A DNA stretch of 64,000 nucleotides from Erysipelotrichales bacterium (GTDB lineage: Bacteria > Bacillota_I > Bacilli_A > Erysipelotrichales > Erysipelotrichaceae), in NCBI GenBank assembly GCA_910576345.1, contig CAJTIT010000002.1, forward strand, positions 62,001 to 126,000, given 5' to 3'. Shown here piece after piece: positions 51,872-60,275 of the stretch. Numbering within the stretch: position 1 is the first letter of the stretch; each line of letters starts with the position of its first letter. A program made the translations under genes and the position numbers. The notes beneath the pieces were generated by a model. It worked only from the letters and a program-made list of their open reading frames with translations, was not told where the DNA came from and did no database searches.

Positions 51872-53242
51872 ATGATAGAAAAAAAACAGGCAGAGCCAAA
51901 GAAACCCAAAAAGTGGCGAAAAAAATTTCTATTTGTAAGCTTTTTCTTTGCCGCTACTATTGCTTTGCTTGTTATTGCATATGAGGATTTCTATCATAAG
52001 AAACCTATATTAAAACAAGCAGAGTTCACCTTCGCATATGGTGAAACTATACCTACCAACAGTGATTACTATCTTCGTTATGGTGAAGCGTATACAGATA
52101 TCGACTTTGATAAAAGCCAATTCCAAATGCGTGAAATCGGAGATTATCAAGTCAATGTCACGTTTGACAACCAAGCGTTTGTACTGCACATTCACATCAT
52201 TGATAAACAACCGCCCATCATTACGTTTGTGGAAGAACAAGAAACGATCGCATATCGATGCGGTAATCAGTCATATTTTGACACCTTGTTTGAAATCGAA
52301 GATGAAAGCAAATATACATATGATGTTACAACCAAAGATAGTGAAAAGGAAGAAAATCGCAAAGAAATCTGTGTTAGCGCAACTGACGCATTCCAAAATC
52401 AAAGTAAGGCTTGTAAATCATTTTCTTTGCAGTATGTCGACTTAGACGAATTTGAGAACTTGCCAGATTATGCATCTGTAGAAGCACTTGTACAAACATT
52501 CATGCAAGAAAAGAAACTGAATGAAACATCTTTTGGTTTCTATTTTGTATCCGTGCATGACAATGAAGAATACATATATAACAAAAGCAAATCTTTCAAT
52601 GCGGCCAGTATAATCAAATTGCCGATGAATATGTTATATTATGATGCTTTCAAAAACGGAACCCAAAAAAAAGAGGACACGATCACATTGTTGAAACAGG
52701 ATATTGAGCCAGGTGGTGGCTTTACATCAATCAAACATAAAATCAATGAAAAAATCAGCGTTAATTATTTATTGGAACAAAGCATTGTGTACAGTGATAA
52801 TACTGCCAGTAATATGTTGATTAGAAATCTGGGTGGATTTTATAAATTTCGAAAACTTCTAGAACAATATACGTCAAATAAATTAGCAAAAGATTTTTAC
52901 TATCAGAATGTGGTCACAATGGAGTATATGCGAGAAGTCATGAAACACTTATACAATGATAAGGAGAATTATCAAGAACTGATCGAGCATATGAAGCAGG
53001 CAAATGAAGGAGAATATCTGAAACAAAGCAGTGATGTTTTTCCCATTGCGCAAAAGTATGGCTCATTTGAAAAAAACCTGCATGCGACCGGAATTGTTTT
53101 TACACCCAAACCATATATTGTCGGCATTTTTACATATGATCGTGCAGATGCGTTGGAACTGATGAAAGAGTTGAACAAACGTTTGATGAATTATCAGCTT
53201 CATAAAAACTTGGAAATATCAAAATCAGAAGATTCAAAATAA
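51872..53242 (+). CDS. Membrane-anchored class A beta-lactamase-fold serine hydrolase
   Basis: This 456-residue protein has a basic N-terminus, one membrane helix (about 19-41), two small beta domains (about 50-190, the second like an Ig/bacterial repeat ending in CVSATDAFQNQ) and a class A beta-lactamase-type domain (about 210-430). The serine motif S-I-I-K (NAASIIKLPMN) and S-D-N (VYSDNTASN) are present. The third KTG motif is not clear: KYG in IAQKYGSFEKN is the best candidate. It may be a peptidoglycan or cell-surface amidase/esterase rather than a true resistance enzyme. Follows the glycosylase by 13 bases. Confidence 0.8.
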   Translation: MIEKKQAEPKKPKKWRKKFLFVSFFFAATIALLVIAYEDFYHKKPILKQAEFTFAYGETIPTNSDYYLRYGEAYTDIDFDKSQFQMREIGDYQVNVTFDNQAFVLHIHIIDKQPPIITFVEEQETIAYRCGNQSYFDTLFEIEDESKYTYDVTTKDSEKEENRKEICVSATDAFQNQSKACKSFSLQYVDLDEFENLPDYASVEALVQTFMQEKKLNETSFGFYFVSVHDNEEYIYNKSKSFNAASIIKLPMNMLYYDAFKNGTQKKEDTITLLKQDIEPGGGFTSIKHKINEKISVNYLLEQSIVYSDNTASNMLIRNLGGFYKFRKLLEQYTSNKLAKDFYYQNVVTMEYMREVMKHLYNDKENYQELIEHMKQANEGEYLKQSSDVFPIAQKYGSFEKNLHATGIVFTPKPYIVGIFTYDRADALELMKELNKRLMNYQLHKNLEISKSEDSK

Positions 53243-54172
53243 AGTCAGCTGACAATCTTTTGGATCTTTGTCATTACGAAAGCCACGGCATACAGGCTGT
53301 CGCAAACCGCCCTGTGGTGTACGTTCCATATAAGAAACGACGCATACCGGCATGGGAGATAACCATACCGCATGTTCATTTCCGCTAGGAACGATATCAA
53401 AAGGGCATTTTGTTTTCACAAATGTATGGTCATGGAATAAATGTCTTCCGGCACCCATGGTCACATGTCCTTGATATACCAGTTTGTCTTTATCATATTG
53501 ACCAAGTACAAAAGAAAGAATGCCTTTTTCTTTTTCAATGTATCCGCAAACGACAAAATCATCTTCTTCCCAATGTTTGCATTTGATCCATTGTTTGGTA
53601 CGCTTGCCAATTTCATAACGGCTGTTTTTCTTTTTGGCGACAATCCCTTCTAAATGCTTTTCTTTCGTTAAAGCAAATAAGGATGTGCCTTGTTCTTCAA
53701 TATAGCGAGAAATGGAAAATCGATCGTTTTCTTCTTTAATGATACGTTCCAGACGTTTTTTTCGTTTCATGAGCGGTTCATCGACCACATATTGATCTTG
53801 ATCATAGAGAATGTCAAATGCCGTAAATGTGGCAGGGTATTGTTTGGATGCCAGTTGAATGCGAAAATGATTGTTCATCAAAGAACGACGCTGTGATGCA
53901 AAAAAATCAACGTTTCCATCATGATATACAAACAGTTCTCCATCCAAAACACATCGACGCTTGACCATCGTATGCAGTTTACAGAGTTCCGGAAATTTAT
54001 GTGTGATGGATAATTTGCGTTTGTTGTAAAGACGTGTTTGATCATCCAAATAGGCAAGACAGCGCGTACCGTCCAGTTTTAATTCAAAAATGAATTGCGG
54101 ATCGTCAAATGCCGGTTGTTCTATGCCAATTAGCATAGGTTCCAAATATGGATTCAAAAATGGATCGCTCAT
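53234..54172 (-). CDS. ligD: ATP-dependent DNA ligase (LigD ligase domain)
   Basis: This 312-residue protein is the stand-alone ligase domain of bacterial NHEJ ligases. It has motif I FELKLDGTRCLAYLDD with catalytic Lys near 31, motif III DGELFVYHDG, motif IV (LEGIVAKKKNSRYEIGKRTK) and a C-terminal OB domain. LigD in many bacteria also has polymerase and phosphoesterase domains, which are absent here and not nearby. It starts 1 base after the ku stop. Its 3' end overlaps the convergent hydrolase gene by 9 bases. Confidence 0.93.
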   Translation of the reverse strand: MSDPFLNPYLEPMLIGIEQPAFDDPQFIFELKLDGTRCLAYLDDQTRLYNKRKLSITHKFPELCKLHTMVKRRCVLDGELFVYHDGNVDFFASQRRSLMNNHFRIQLASKQYPATFTAFDILYDQDQYVVDEPLMKRKKRLERIIKEENDRFSISRYIEEQGTSLFALTKEKHLEGIVAKKKNSRYEIGKRTKQWIKCKHWEEDDFVVCGYIEKEKGILSFVLGQYDKDKLVYQGHVTMGAGRHLFHDHTFVKTKCPFDIVPSGNEHAVWLSPMPVCVVSYMERTPQGGLRQPVCRGFRNDKDPKDCQLTLF

Positions 54173-54173
54173 A

Positions 54174-54965
54174 TCAATGCCTTACGCTGCGTTTTCTTGG
54201 CACGCTTTTTTTCTTTATCGCCACACTTTGTTTTAAAGCATCCATTAAATCCGCAATATCGGCTGTTTCATTGTGCGAAGGCGTCGTAACTGCATGTCCT
54301 TGTATTTTTTCTTGAATCGCTGTCATCAGACGCTGTTGGTATTCGTCATGATATTGTTCCGGATGGAATGGTTCACTCATTGCACGAATCAGTTGCTTGG
54401 CCATGGTGATTTCGTTTTTCTTGACAACCGGTCGCTGAAAGGATTTTGGTAAATCTGTGATTTCATCATGATAAAACAGTGTTTTCATTAAAATGTAATT
54501 TTCTGTAGGACAAAGTGCCATCAAGGTTTCTTTTGTACCAAGCACGGTTTTCGCAACGGCAACTTTATGTTCGGAAAACATGGCATTCCTTAACAACTCA
54601 TATGCCTTCTCACTTCCGCTATCGGGAATCGCATAATAATTTTTCTCATAATAAATATCATCAATATCCAAAAGATCGCAAAATTGAAGAATGTGAATTG
54701 TTTTATCTTTTTCGCTTTTCAAAGCTTCCAATTCTTCATTGCTCATGATAACGTATTTGTCTTTTTCGTATTGATATCCTTTAACAATGTCACTTGGTTT
54801 CAATTCTTTTTCGCAGTTTGCACAGTATTTTTTATAATGCACACGCTGGTTGGTTTGTTTGCACAGCTGATTGAATGAAATATCATGATCTCTATTTGTA
54901 CGATATAAAGATATCGGTATATGCACCAGTCCAAATGAAATTGCGCCTTTATGAGCTGTTGGCAT
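54174..54965 (-). CDS. ku: Ku protein for non-homologous end joining
   Basis: This 263-residue protein has the bacterial Ku core: KGAISFGLVHIPISLY at the start, ANCEKELKPSDIVKGY, a zinc-like C-x2-C, KYVIMSNEELEAL and the IDDIYYEKNYYAIPD loop, then a basic C-terminus (KSVPRKRSVRH) suited to DNA/ligase contact. It forms a homodimeric ring on DNA ends and recruits the ligase encoded just downstream. AGGTGATACG precedes the ATG. Confidence 0.95.
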   Translation of the reverse strand: MPTAHKGAISFGLVHIPISLYRTNRDHDISFNQLCKQTNQRVHYKKYCANCEKELKPSDIVKGYQYEKDKYVIMSNEELEALKSEKDKTIHILQFCDLLDIDDIYYEKNYYAIPDSGSEKAYELLRNAMFSEHKVAVAKTVLGTKETLMALCPTENYILMKTLFYHDEITDLPKSFQRPVVKKNEITMAKQLIRAMSEPFHPEQYHDEYQQRLMTAIQEKIQGHAVTTPSHNETADIADLMDALKQSVAIKKKSVPRKRSVRH

Positions 54966-55144
54966 CGTATCACCTCGTAAGTGTAGTATGCGCCATATCT
55001 TGCTTGTATATGCGCATGAATCAATAGTAAGGATTCAAACCGATGGATTCAATTACTGATTTGAAGCACTCCTTTTTTTAAATTTTGTTTGCCTTATTCT
55101 TATTTTTATGTTAAAATTTTTTGGTAAAAGCAGAAAGGAAGATT

Positions 55145-55378
55145 ATGATGGGCTTTTTAGATATCATATTAATTATATTTGCGGTCGTTTTGATTATTCT
55201 CTCCCTCTTGCAGAGTGGTAAATCCGATGGATTGAGCAGTGCATTCAGCGGTGGAGACGGATTGAATTTGTTTGCGAATGTAAAAGAGCGCGGCGCAGAA
55301 AAAGTGATGTCAAATTTGACACTGGGCGTCGGAGTGATCTTTTTCATCCTTGTCATTCTTTCCAGAATATTAAAATAA
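55145..55378 (+). CDS. secG: Preprotein translocase subunit SecG
   Basis: A 77-residue protein with two membrane helices (about 5-23 and 55-75) separated by LLQSGKSDGLSSAFSGGDG, the SecG signature loop. It supports SecYE/SecA export. Two consecutive ATGs (55145, 55148) follow GAAAGGAAG. Gene order secG-rnr-smpB-ssrA is conserved in Bacillota and confirms the call. Confidence 0.93.
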   Translation: MMGFLDIILIIFAVVLIILSLLQSGKSDGLSSAFSGGDGLNLFANVKERGAEKVMSNLTLGVGVIFFILVILSRILK

Positions 55379-55379
55379 T

Positions 55380-55402
55380 GGACCGTCGAGGTCTTTTTTT
55401 AT
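55380..55402 (+). terminator. Intrinsic terminator after secG
   Basis: A short stem (GGACC / GGTC, loop about GTCGA) is followed by seven T residues. It may only partly stop transcription into rnr. Confidence 0.55.
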
Positions 55403-55449
55403 TTAGAAACCAATCATGAGAGAATACTAAAGACAGAAAGGAGTGTCTT

Positions 55450-57630
55450 ATGGAATTAGATGATCAAATATTAGCATGCATTGCGCAGCCCAATTATAAA
55501 GGCATGGACGCACAACAGTTGTCGAAGCGTCTTGGAATGCAAGATAGCGCGTCTTTCACAGCGTTATGCAAAGAACTGAATCGCATGGAAGATGAAGGCA
55601 TATTGTTTGTGGATCATGCTTATCATTATTTCAACGCCGAACAAATGGGATATATCAAAGGTAAATTGCGTTTGAACGCAAAAGGCTTTGGTTTTGTAGA
55701 AACGCAAGATCAAAGTATTTATATCAACAAAAACAGTCTTCAAAACGCATTTCCTGATGATATCGTTATTGCGCATGTTTGGCAGAATCCGGATGGAACC
55801 AAAGAAGGAGAAGTTGTGAAAATCATCTTTCATACATTGAAAAGAATTGTTGGTACCATCAAAATTAAGCATCATCAAAAAATCTTTTTAAGTGACAGAG
55901 ATTTCAATCAAAGAAGATTCAACATTACCAATATGGATGCATTTCCTTTAATCAACGATACAAAAGTATTGGTTGTGATTGATCGCTATGATAAAGAATG
56001 TAGCGCTCATATCGAAAAGGTCATTGGATTTAAGTATGATCCCGGTGTCGATATTTTATCAACGTTGTATGAACATGATATATGGGTAGATTTTCCTCAA
56101 AACGTTATGAAGGAAGTCGCAAAAATACCGGATCATGTATTGGAAAAAGATAAAAAGGGAAGAACATCATTATTGGAAGAACAGATCATTACCATCGATG
56201 GCGAAGATTCCAGAGATTTGGATGATGCGATTCATGTCGTACCGATAGAAGGTGGTTATCGTTTGGGCGTTCATATTGCGGATGTTTCCCATTATGTCAA
56301 AGAAGGCAGTGAAGTCAATGCGGAAGCATATGCAAGAGGTACATCCGTATATGTGAGCGATCGTGTCGTGCCGATGCTGCCGCAAGTATTAAGCAACGGC
56401 ATCTGTTCTTTGAATCCCCATGTGGAACGTTTGACACTCACATGTCAAATGGATATTGATGAATCAGGCAATGTGATGCGTTATGAAATTTTTCCGTCTT
56501 ATATCAAGACTTGTGAGCGTATGACCTATACGAAAGTCAATGAGATTTTAAATGGGAATGAAGAAGCATGTAGAGCATATGCACATCTGGTGCCTATGTG
56601 TGCATACATGAAACAGCTGTCTCATATTCTACGCAAACGCAGAACGCAACTGGGCGCCATTGACTTCAATACAAGAGAAGCGAAAATCATCGTGGATGAA
56701 AAAGGAAAACCGTTGGACATCAAAGTAAAAGAAAGAGGAGAAGCTGAGCGCATCATTGAAGACTTTATGATCGCCGCCAATGAGTGTGTGGCGACACATA
56801 TGAAGTGGATGGAATTACCAAGTATGTATCGTATTCATGAGATTCCGGAAGCAAAAAAAATGCGTGAATTTGCCAGAATATCATCGACTTTGGGTTATCC
56901 AATGAAAGGGGATGTTAGTCATGTTTTTCCAAAACAACTTCAACAGTTGTTAAAACAGGCAGAAAAAGATGAAGCGTATCCGATTTTATCGACATTCATG
57001 TTGCGCAGTATGCAGAAGGCACGCTATGACAATCAGTGTTTGGGACATTTTGGTTTGGGGCTACAAGAATATCTGCATTTTACATCACCCATTCGCCGTT
57101 ATCCGGATTTATTGGTTCATCGCATGCTGAGAAAGCATCTGTTTCATGGTCTATCGAATGCGGAAGAGATGAGAAAAGATGAAGTATGGCTGGAATCGGC
57201 GGCAAAACAGTGTAGCAGTCGTGAACGAATTGCCGTGGAAGCAGAACGTGATGTCGAAGATATGAAAAAAGCAGAATATATGGAAGATTTTATCGGTCAA
57301 ACATTCCTTGGAGTGATATCCGGTGTTGTGAAATTTGGATTTTTTGTAGAATTGGACAATACTGTGGAAGGTCTTGTGCATGTTTCATCAATGCACGACG
57401 ATCACTATCATTATGATGAGCGAAGCTATATGTTGATAGGAGAGCGAACCGGAAAAAAATATCGCATGGGGCAAAGCGTAAAAGTAAAATGTGTGGATGC
57501 CAGTCGTTTCAAAAAACAAGTGGATTTTGAAATCATAGCGACAAAAAATTTAAAAAAGCGGCAGAATGAATCAAAGCCATTTCATAAAAAAACAAAGTAC
57601 AAGAAAACGGTGAAACGAAGGAGAATATAG
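55450..57630 (+). CDS. rnr: Ribonuclease R
   Basis: This 726-residue hydrolytic 3'-5' exoribonuclease has an N-terminal helix-turn-helix-like part, cold-shock domains (KGKLRLNAKGFGFVET), the RNB catalytic domain (IDGEDSRDLDDAIHVV with metal-binding Asp residues near 250-262), an S1 domain near 620-700 (LGVISGVVKFGFFVELDN) and a lysine-rich tail. It degrades structured RNA, including mRNAs released by tmRNA, and it is grouped with smpB and ssrA. AAAGGAGTG precedes the ATG. The CapA-like gene follows after 2 bases. Confidence 0.96.
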   Translation: MELDDQILACIAQPNYKGMDAQQLSKRLGMQDSASFTALCKELNRMEDEGILFVDHAYHYFNAEQMGYIKGKLRLNAKGFGFVETQDQSIYINKNSLQNAFPDDIVIAHVWQNPDGTKEGEVVKIIFHTLKRIVGTIKIKHHQKIFLSDRDFNQRRFNITNMDAFPLINDTKVLVVIDRYDKECSAHIEKVIGFKYDPGVDILSTLYEHDIWVDFPQNVMKEVAKIPDHVLEKDKKGRTSLLEEQIITIDGEDSRDLDDAIHVVPIEGGYRLGVHIADVSHYVKEGSEVNAEAYARGTSVYVSDRVVPMLPQVLSNGICSLNPHVERLTLTCQMDIDESGNVMRYEIFPSYIKTCERMTYTKVNEILNGNEEACRAYAHLVPMCAYMKQLSHILRKRRTQLGAIDFNTREAKIIVDEKGKPLDIKVKERGEAERIIEDFMIAANECVATHMKWMELPSMYRIHEIPEAKKMREFARISSTLGYPMKGDVSHVFPKQLQQLLKQAEKDEAYPILSTFMLRSMQKARYDNQCLGHFGLGLQEYLHFTSPIRRYPDLLVHRMLRKHLFHGLSNAEEMRKDEVWLESAAKQCSSRERIAVEAERDVEDMKKAEYMEDFIGQTFLGVISGVVKFGFFVELDNTVEGLVHVSSMHDDHYHYDERSYMLIGERTGKKYRMGQSVKVKCVDASRFKKQVDFEIIATKNLKKRQNESKPFHKKTKYKKTVKRRRI

Positions 57631-57632
57631 GG

Positions 57633-58781
57633 ATGAAAGCATGGAAGAAACATATTCTGTTATTGGGGGTATGCGCATGGACGTGCATTGGCTGTCAAAG
57701 TCAAGATGTTTCAAAACAACCTGTGCAGGAACCGATAGAGAAACCAAAGGTGGAAGATATTCGTGTTTCCTTTGCGGCGGTCGGCGATAATCTGATTCAT
57801 GGGGCAGTGTATTATGATCCTATGCATCGCTTTGATATGGATTATCGTTCTGTTTATGATCCTGTCAAACCATATTTACAAGGTGTGGATGTAAAAAACA
57901 TCAATCAAGAAACCGTATTGGGTGGTAAAGAACTGGGTCTGTCTCATTATCCTTTGTTCAATGGACCGCAAGAAATTGGCGAAGCGGTGGTGGAGGCAGG
58001 ATTTAATTGGATCTCACAGGCCAGCAATCATGCGATGGATGCAGGTGAAAAAGCCATTTTGAATCAGTTGTCACTGTGGGATCGTTACGATCATGTTATT
58101 GCGACCGGAATGAACAGAAGTCAAGAAGAAAAAGACAGACCACGCATACTAACGGTGCGAGGAATGAAGATCGGCTTGCTCAATTATACATATGGTCTTA
58201 ATGGTCTTGTAACACCGCAAGGAAAAGAGTATTTAATTAACATAATCCATGAGGATGCGATCAAAGCGGATATAGCAAAACTGAAATCTAATTGTGATGT
58301 CATCATTGCCAGTATGCATTGGGGAGTTGAGTATGCCTATGTGCCTAATGAAGAACAGAAACAGTTGGCGCAGTTATTGAATGAACAAGGTGTGGATGTG
58401 ATCATTGGTTCGCACCCGCATGTATTGGAACCAGCAGAATTTTTAACCAATAAAGAAGGCAAAAAGACACTTGTATACTATTCTTTAGGGAATTTTCTTT
58501 CTGCACAGGATCGCGGCGATACGATGTTGGGCGGCATGGCAAAATGGGAGATCGTTAAAGATGGAACGGATGGTTCCATACGCATCGAACATGCGTGTTT
58601 GTATCCAACCGTGACGCAGTATAATCATGATCTGGCAGATTTCAAAGTGTACCTGTTAAAAGATTATAACAATGATTTGGCAAGTTCACATTATTTATCA
58701 CAAACGATTTCAAAGCAGTATTTGATTGATTTGACCAATCAAATTATGGAATCGGTAGAAGGTATTGATATTATTTATTAG
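57633..58781 (+). CDS. CapA-family lipoprotein (PGA synthesis CapA-like)
   Basis: A 382-residue lipoprotein (lipobox WTCIGC, Cys near 21) with the CapA metallophosphatase-like motifs AAVGDNLIHGAVYY, WISQASNHAMDAGE, IIASMHWGVEYAYVP, IIGSHPHVLEPAEF and VYYSLGNFLSAQD. In poly-gamma-glutamate producers CapA acts in polymer export with CapB and CapC, which are not present here; stand-alone relatives have unknown roles. It lies inside the translation-rescue block between rnr and smpB, coupled to rnr. Confidence 0.88.
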   Translation: MKAWKKHILLLGVCAWTCIGCQSQDVSKQPVQEPIEKPKVEDIRVSFAAVGDNLIHGAVYYDPMHRFDMDYRSVYDPVKPYLQGVDVKNINQETVLGGKELGLSHYPLFNGPQEIGEAVVEAGFNWISQASNHAMDAGEKAILNQLSLWDRYDHVIATGMNRSQEEKDRPRILTVRGMKIGLLNYTYGLNGLVTPQGKEYLINIIHEDAIKADIAKLKSNCDVIIASMHWGVEYAYVPNEEQKQLAQLLNEQGVDVIIGSHPHVLEPAEFLTNKEGKKTLVYYSLGNFLSAQDRGDTMLGGMAKWEIVKDGTDGSIRIEHACLYPTVTQYNHDLADFKVYLLKDYNNDLASSHYLSQTISKQYLIDLTNQIMESVEGIDIIY

Positions 58782-58798
58782 TAAAGGAGTTGAGCGAG

Positions 58799-59251
58799 AT
58801 GCCTAAAATGATCGCCGTCAATCGTAAGGCGCATCACGAATATTTTCTGTTGGATCGCTATGAAGCCGGAATCGTGCTTTCCGGAACGGAAATCAAGTCC
58901 GTGCGTGAAGGGCGGGTGCAGTTGAAGGATGCATATATCTCTTTTATGAATCATGAAGCATTTATTAAGGAAATGCATATTTCACCTTATACGTTTGGTA
59001 ATCGCTTTAATCATGATGAGACCAGAATTCGAAAACTGTTATTGCATAAAGAGGAAATCAAAAAACTGAGCGAAAAAGTGAAAATTAAAGGATTTACAGT
59101 GGTACCTGTTTCTATCTATTTAGAGAAAGGCTTGGCAAAAATGGAAATTGCGCTTGCCAAAGGTAAGAATCTGCATGATAAACGGGAAACGGAAAAAGAG
59201 CGTGACGCAAAACGAGAGATCCAAAAAGCATTAAAGCATTCTTTTGAATGA
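58799..59251 (+). CDS. smpB: SsrA-binding protein SmpB
   Basis: A 150-residue protein with the SmpB barrel (NRKAHHEYFLLDRYEAGIVL, GTEIKSVREGRVQLKDAYIS, IKGFTVVPVSIYLEKG) and the basic C-terminal tail (KGKNLHDKRETEKERDAKRE) that enters the decoding channel. It carries tmRNA to stalled ribosomes. ATG 58799 is preferred over a TTG at 58790 because AAAGGAG (58783-58789) is properly spaced. The tmRNA gene follows 61 bases on. Confidence 0.96.
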   Translation: MPKMIAVNRKAHHEYFLLDRYEAGIVLSGTEIKSVREGRVQLKDAYISFMNHEAFIKEMHISPYTFGNRFNHDETRIRKLLLHKEEIKKLSEKVKIKGFTVVPVSIYLEKGLAKMEIALAKGKNLHDKRETEKERDAKREIQKALKHSFE

Positions 59252-59269
59252 AAATTTGTTTTAAAACAG

Positions 59270-59298
59270 TTGTAGTACACATGTAATTGTGGTACACT
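59270..59298 (+). promoter_or_regulatory. Sigma-A promoter of ssrA
   Basis: TTGTAG (59270-59275) and TACACT (59293-59298) have 17-base spacing, 15 bases before the mature tmRNA 5' end. Confidence 0.7.
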
Positions 59299-59312
59299 AA
59301 CGCTGTTCAACA

Positions 59313-59699
59313 GGGGGTGTATTGGTTTCGACAGGGACATGTTTGATATGGATTTCAGTCGAGTGGTTACGTTATAACCAAACAAATTTAAACGCAAAAA
59401 ACAATTTTGCTAACGTGTTCGGTGGAAACCGTGCCGTTGCATTCGCTGCCTAATAACCGATATAGGTTCGCAGCCGTCCATGAACTGTTTCATTCTGCGC
59501 AGTCCATCTGACGCTTAACCTTAGTAGGATGTAAGGTAATCGCTTTGCTCATAGACGATTGCACGAAAATGATTTGAGCGCATCCGGCAGATGTTTGCCC
59601 ATGCACAAGCTGTTGGATTATGAAGACATGGGATAAACTGTAAATATCCATATGTGGAACTGTTTCTGGACAGGAGTTCGATTCTCCTCACCTCCACCA
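59313..59699 (+). ncRNA. ssrA: Transfer-messenger RNA (tmRNA)
   Basis: The 5' end GGGGGTG pairs with CACCTCC of the 3' acceptor arm, and the molecule ends in a genomically encoded CCA (59697-59699). TATTGGTTTCGACAGGGA follows the 5' arm, as in most tmRNAs, and GTTCGATTC is the T-loop. The tag frame starts at GCA 59394 and reads AKNNFANVFGGNRAVAFAA before two stops (59451-59456). The tag directs stalled proteins to ClpXP-type proteases. Length is 387 bases. Confidence 0.96.
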
Positions 59700-59712
59700 A
59701 ATAAAAGTGCCA

Positions 59713-59777
59713 GGATGGATGTCATCGCAAAAAAGCCGATAAATAAAGGCTTATTCGATGATTAATCCGTCTTTTTT
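59713..59777 (+). terminator. Probable tmRNA terminator (long branched stem)
   Basis: Nested pairings GGAT/ATCC, CATCG/CGATG and AAGCC/GGCTT fold 59713-59768 into one long stem, followed by GTCTTTTTTAAT. It begins 14 bases after the CCA end. Confidence 0.55.
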
Positions 59778-59849
59778 AATTTCCGCTTCACCGTGGATGT
59801 CATCAATATTTTTTGAAAAATAAGCCGTTTTTGAGGTCGGAATTTTAAA
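59751..59849 (-). pseudogene. Gene fragment (C-terminal 32 codons)
   Basis: On the minus strand a frame with coding-like composition reads SKTAYFSKNIDDIHGEAEIK and then KDGLIIE before a stop at 59751; upstream it is closed by a stop at 59850. It loosely resembles the end of DUF4357-type domains. No start, no site and overlap with the terminator-like stem indicate a remnant. The motif TGGATGTCAT occurs three times here (near 59717, 59794, 59864). Confidence 0.3.
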
Positions 59850-59957
59850 TCAAAGTATCGGTTTGGATGTCATAGATGTAAGTACGTTGTTTTAGAAAAT
59901 AAATTATTGTAAAATGAAGTGAGTAAATAGATTAAATAGAAAGGAATGAAATGTTAA

Positions 59958-60083
59958 ATGGAACAAATCGATTAGATTATAGAATTGATTAATAGCAAAG
60001 CTGAAGGAAACTATTGGAATTTTAAACAGTGCTGGTACGAGAGTAATGTTGATCTTCTTCATGATGTTATCTGTATGGTGTAG
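59958..60083 (+). pseudogene. Broken AlbA_2-domain (Schlafen-like) gene, 5' fragment
   Basis: ATG 59958 follows AAAGGAATG and opens MEQID, then an in-frame TAG, after which the same frame continues IIELINSKAEGNYWNFKQCW and ends YESNVDLLHDVICMV. This is the start of AlbA_2-type putative DNA-binding/ATPase proteins (usually EGNYWDFKQ..., HDIICMAN). The gene is cut off about 12 bases before an 18-bp element-end repeat, so insertion and deletion probably removed the rest. Confidence 0.7.
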
Positions 60084-60094
60084 GTTTGTCAATG

Positions 60095-60112
60095 ATCTAT
60101 TGTAAACCAACA
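60095..60112 (+). repeat. 18-bp repeat, copy 2 (element scar)
   Basis: ATCTATTGTAAACCAACA is identical to 23447-23464. It lies directly at the break point of the AlbA_2 pseudogene and ends in ACA, as expected for the outer end of a TG...CA-type insertion element. No transposase lies beside it. The following bases up to 60275 are AT-rich with a TATAAT-like box near 60165 and no other feature. Confidence 0.6.
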
Positions 60113-60275
60113 ATTTCTTAAAAGAAAATGTACACAATAACTTTAAAAAGGATATGAAAAGTATTATAATATTTATATAAGTTCAACTATTATTTGTGTA
60201 CAAATAGACTAATTATATTTTTTGCTAATCTATCATACAAAATAGTAATTTGTCAAGATGATTGGAGATGAAGCA

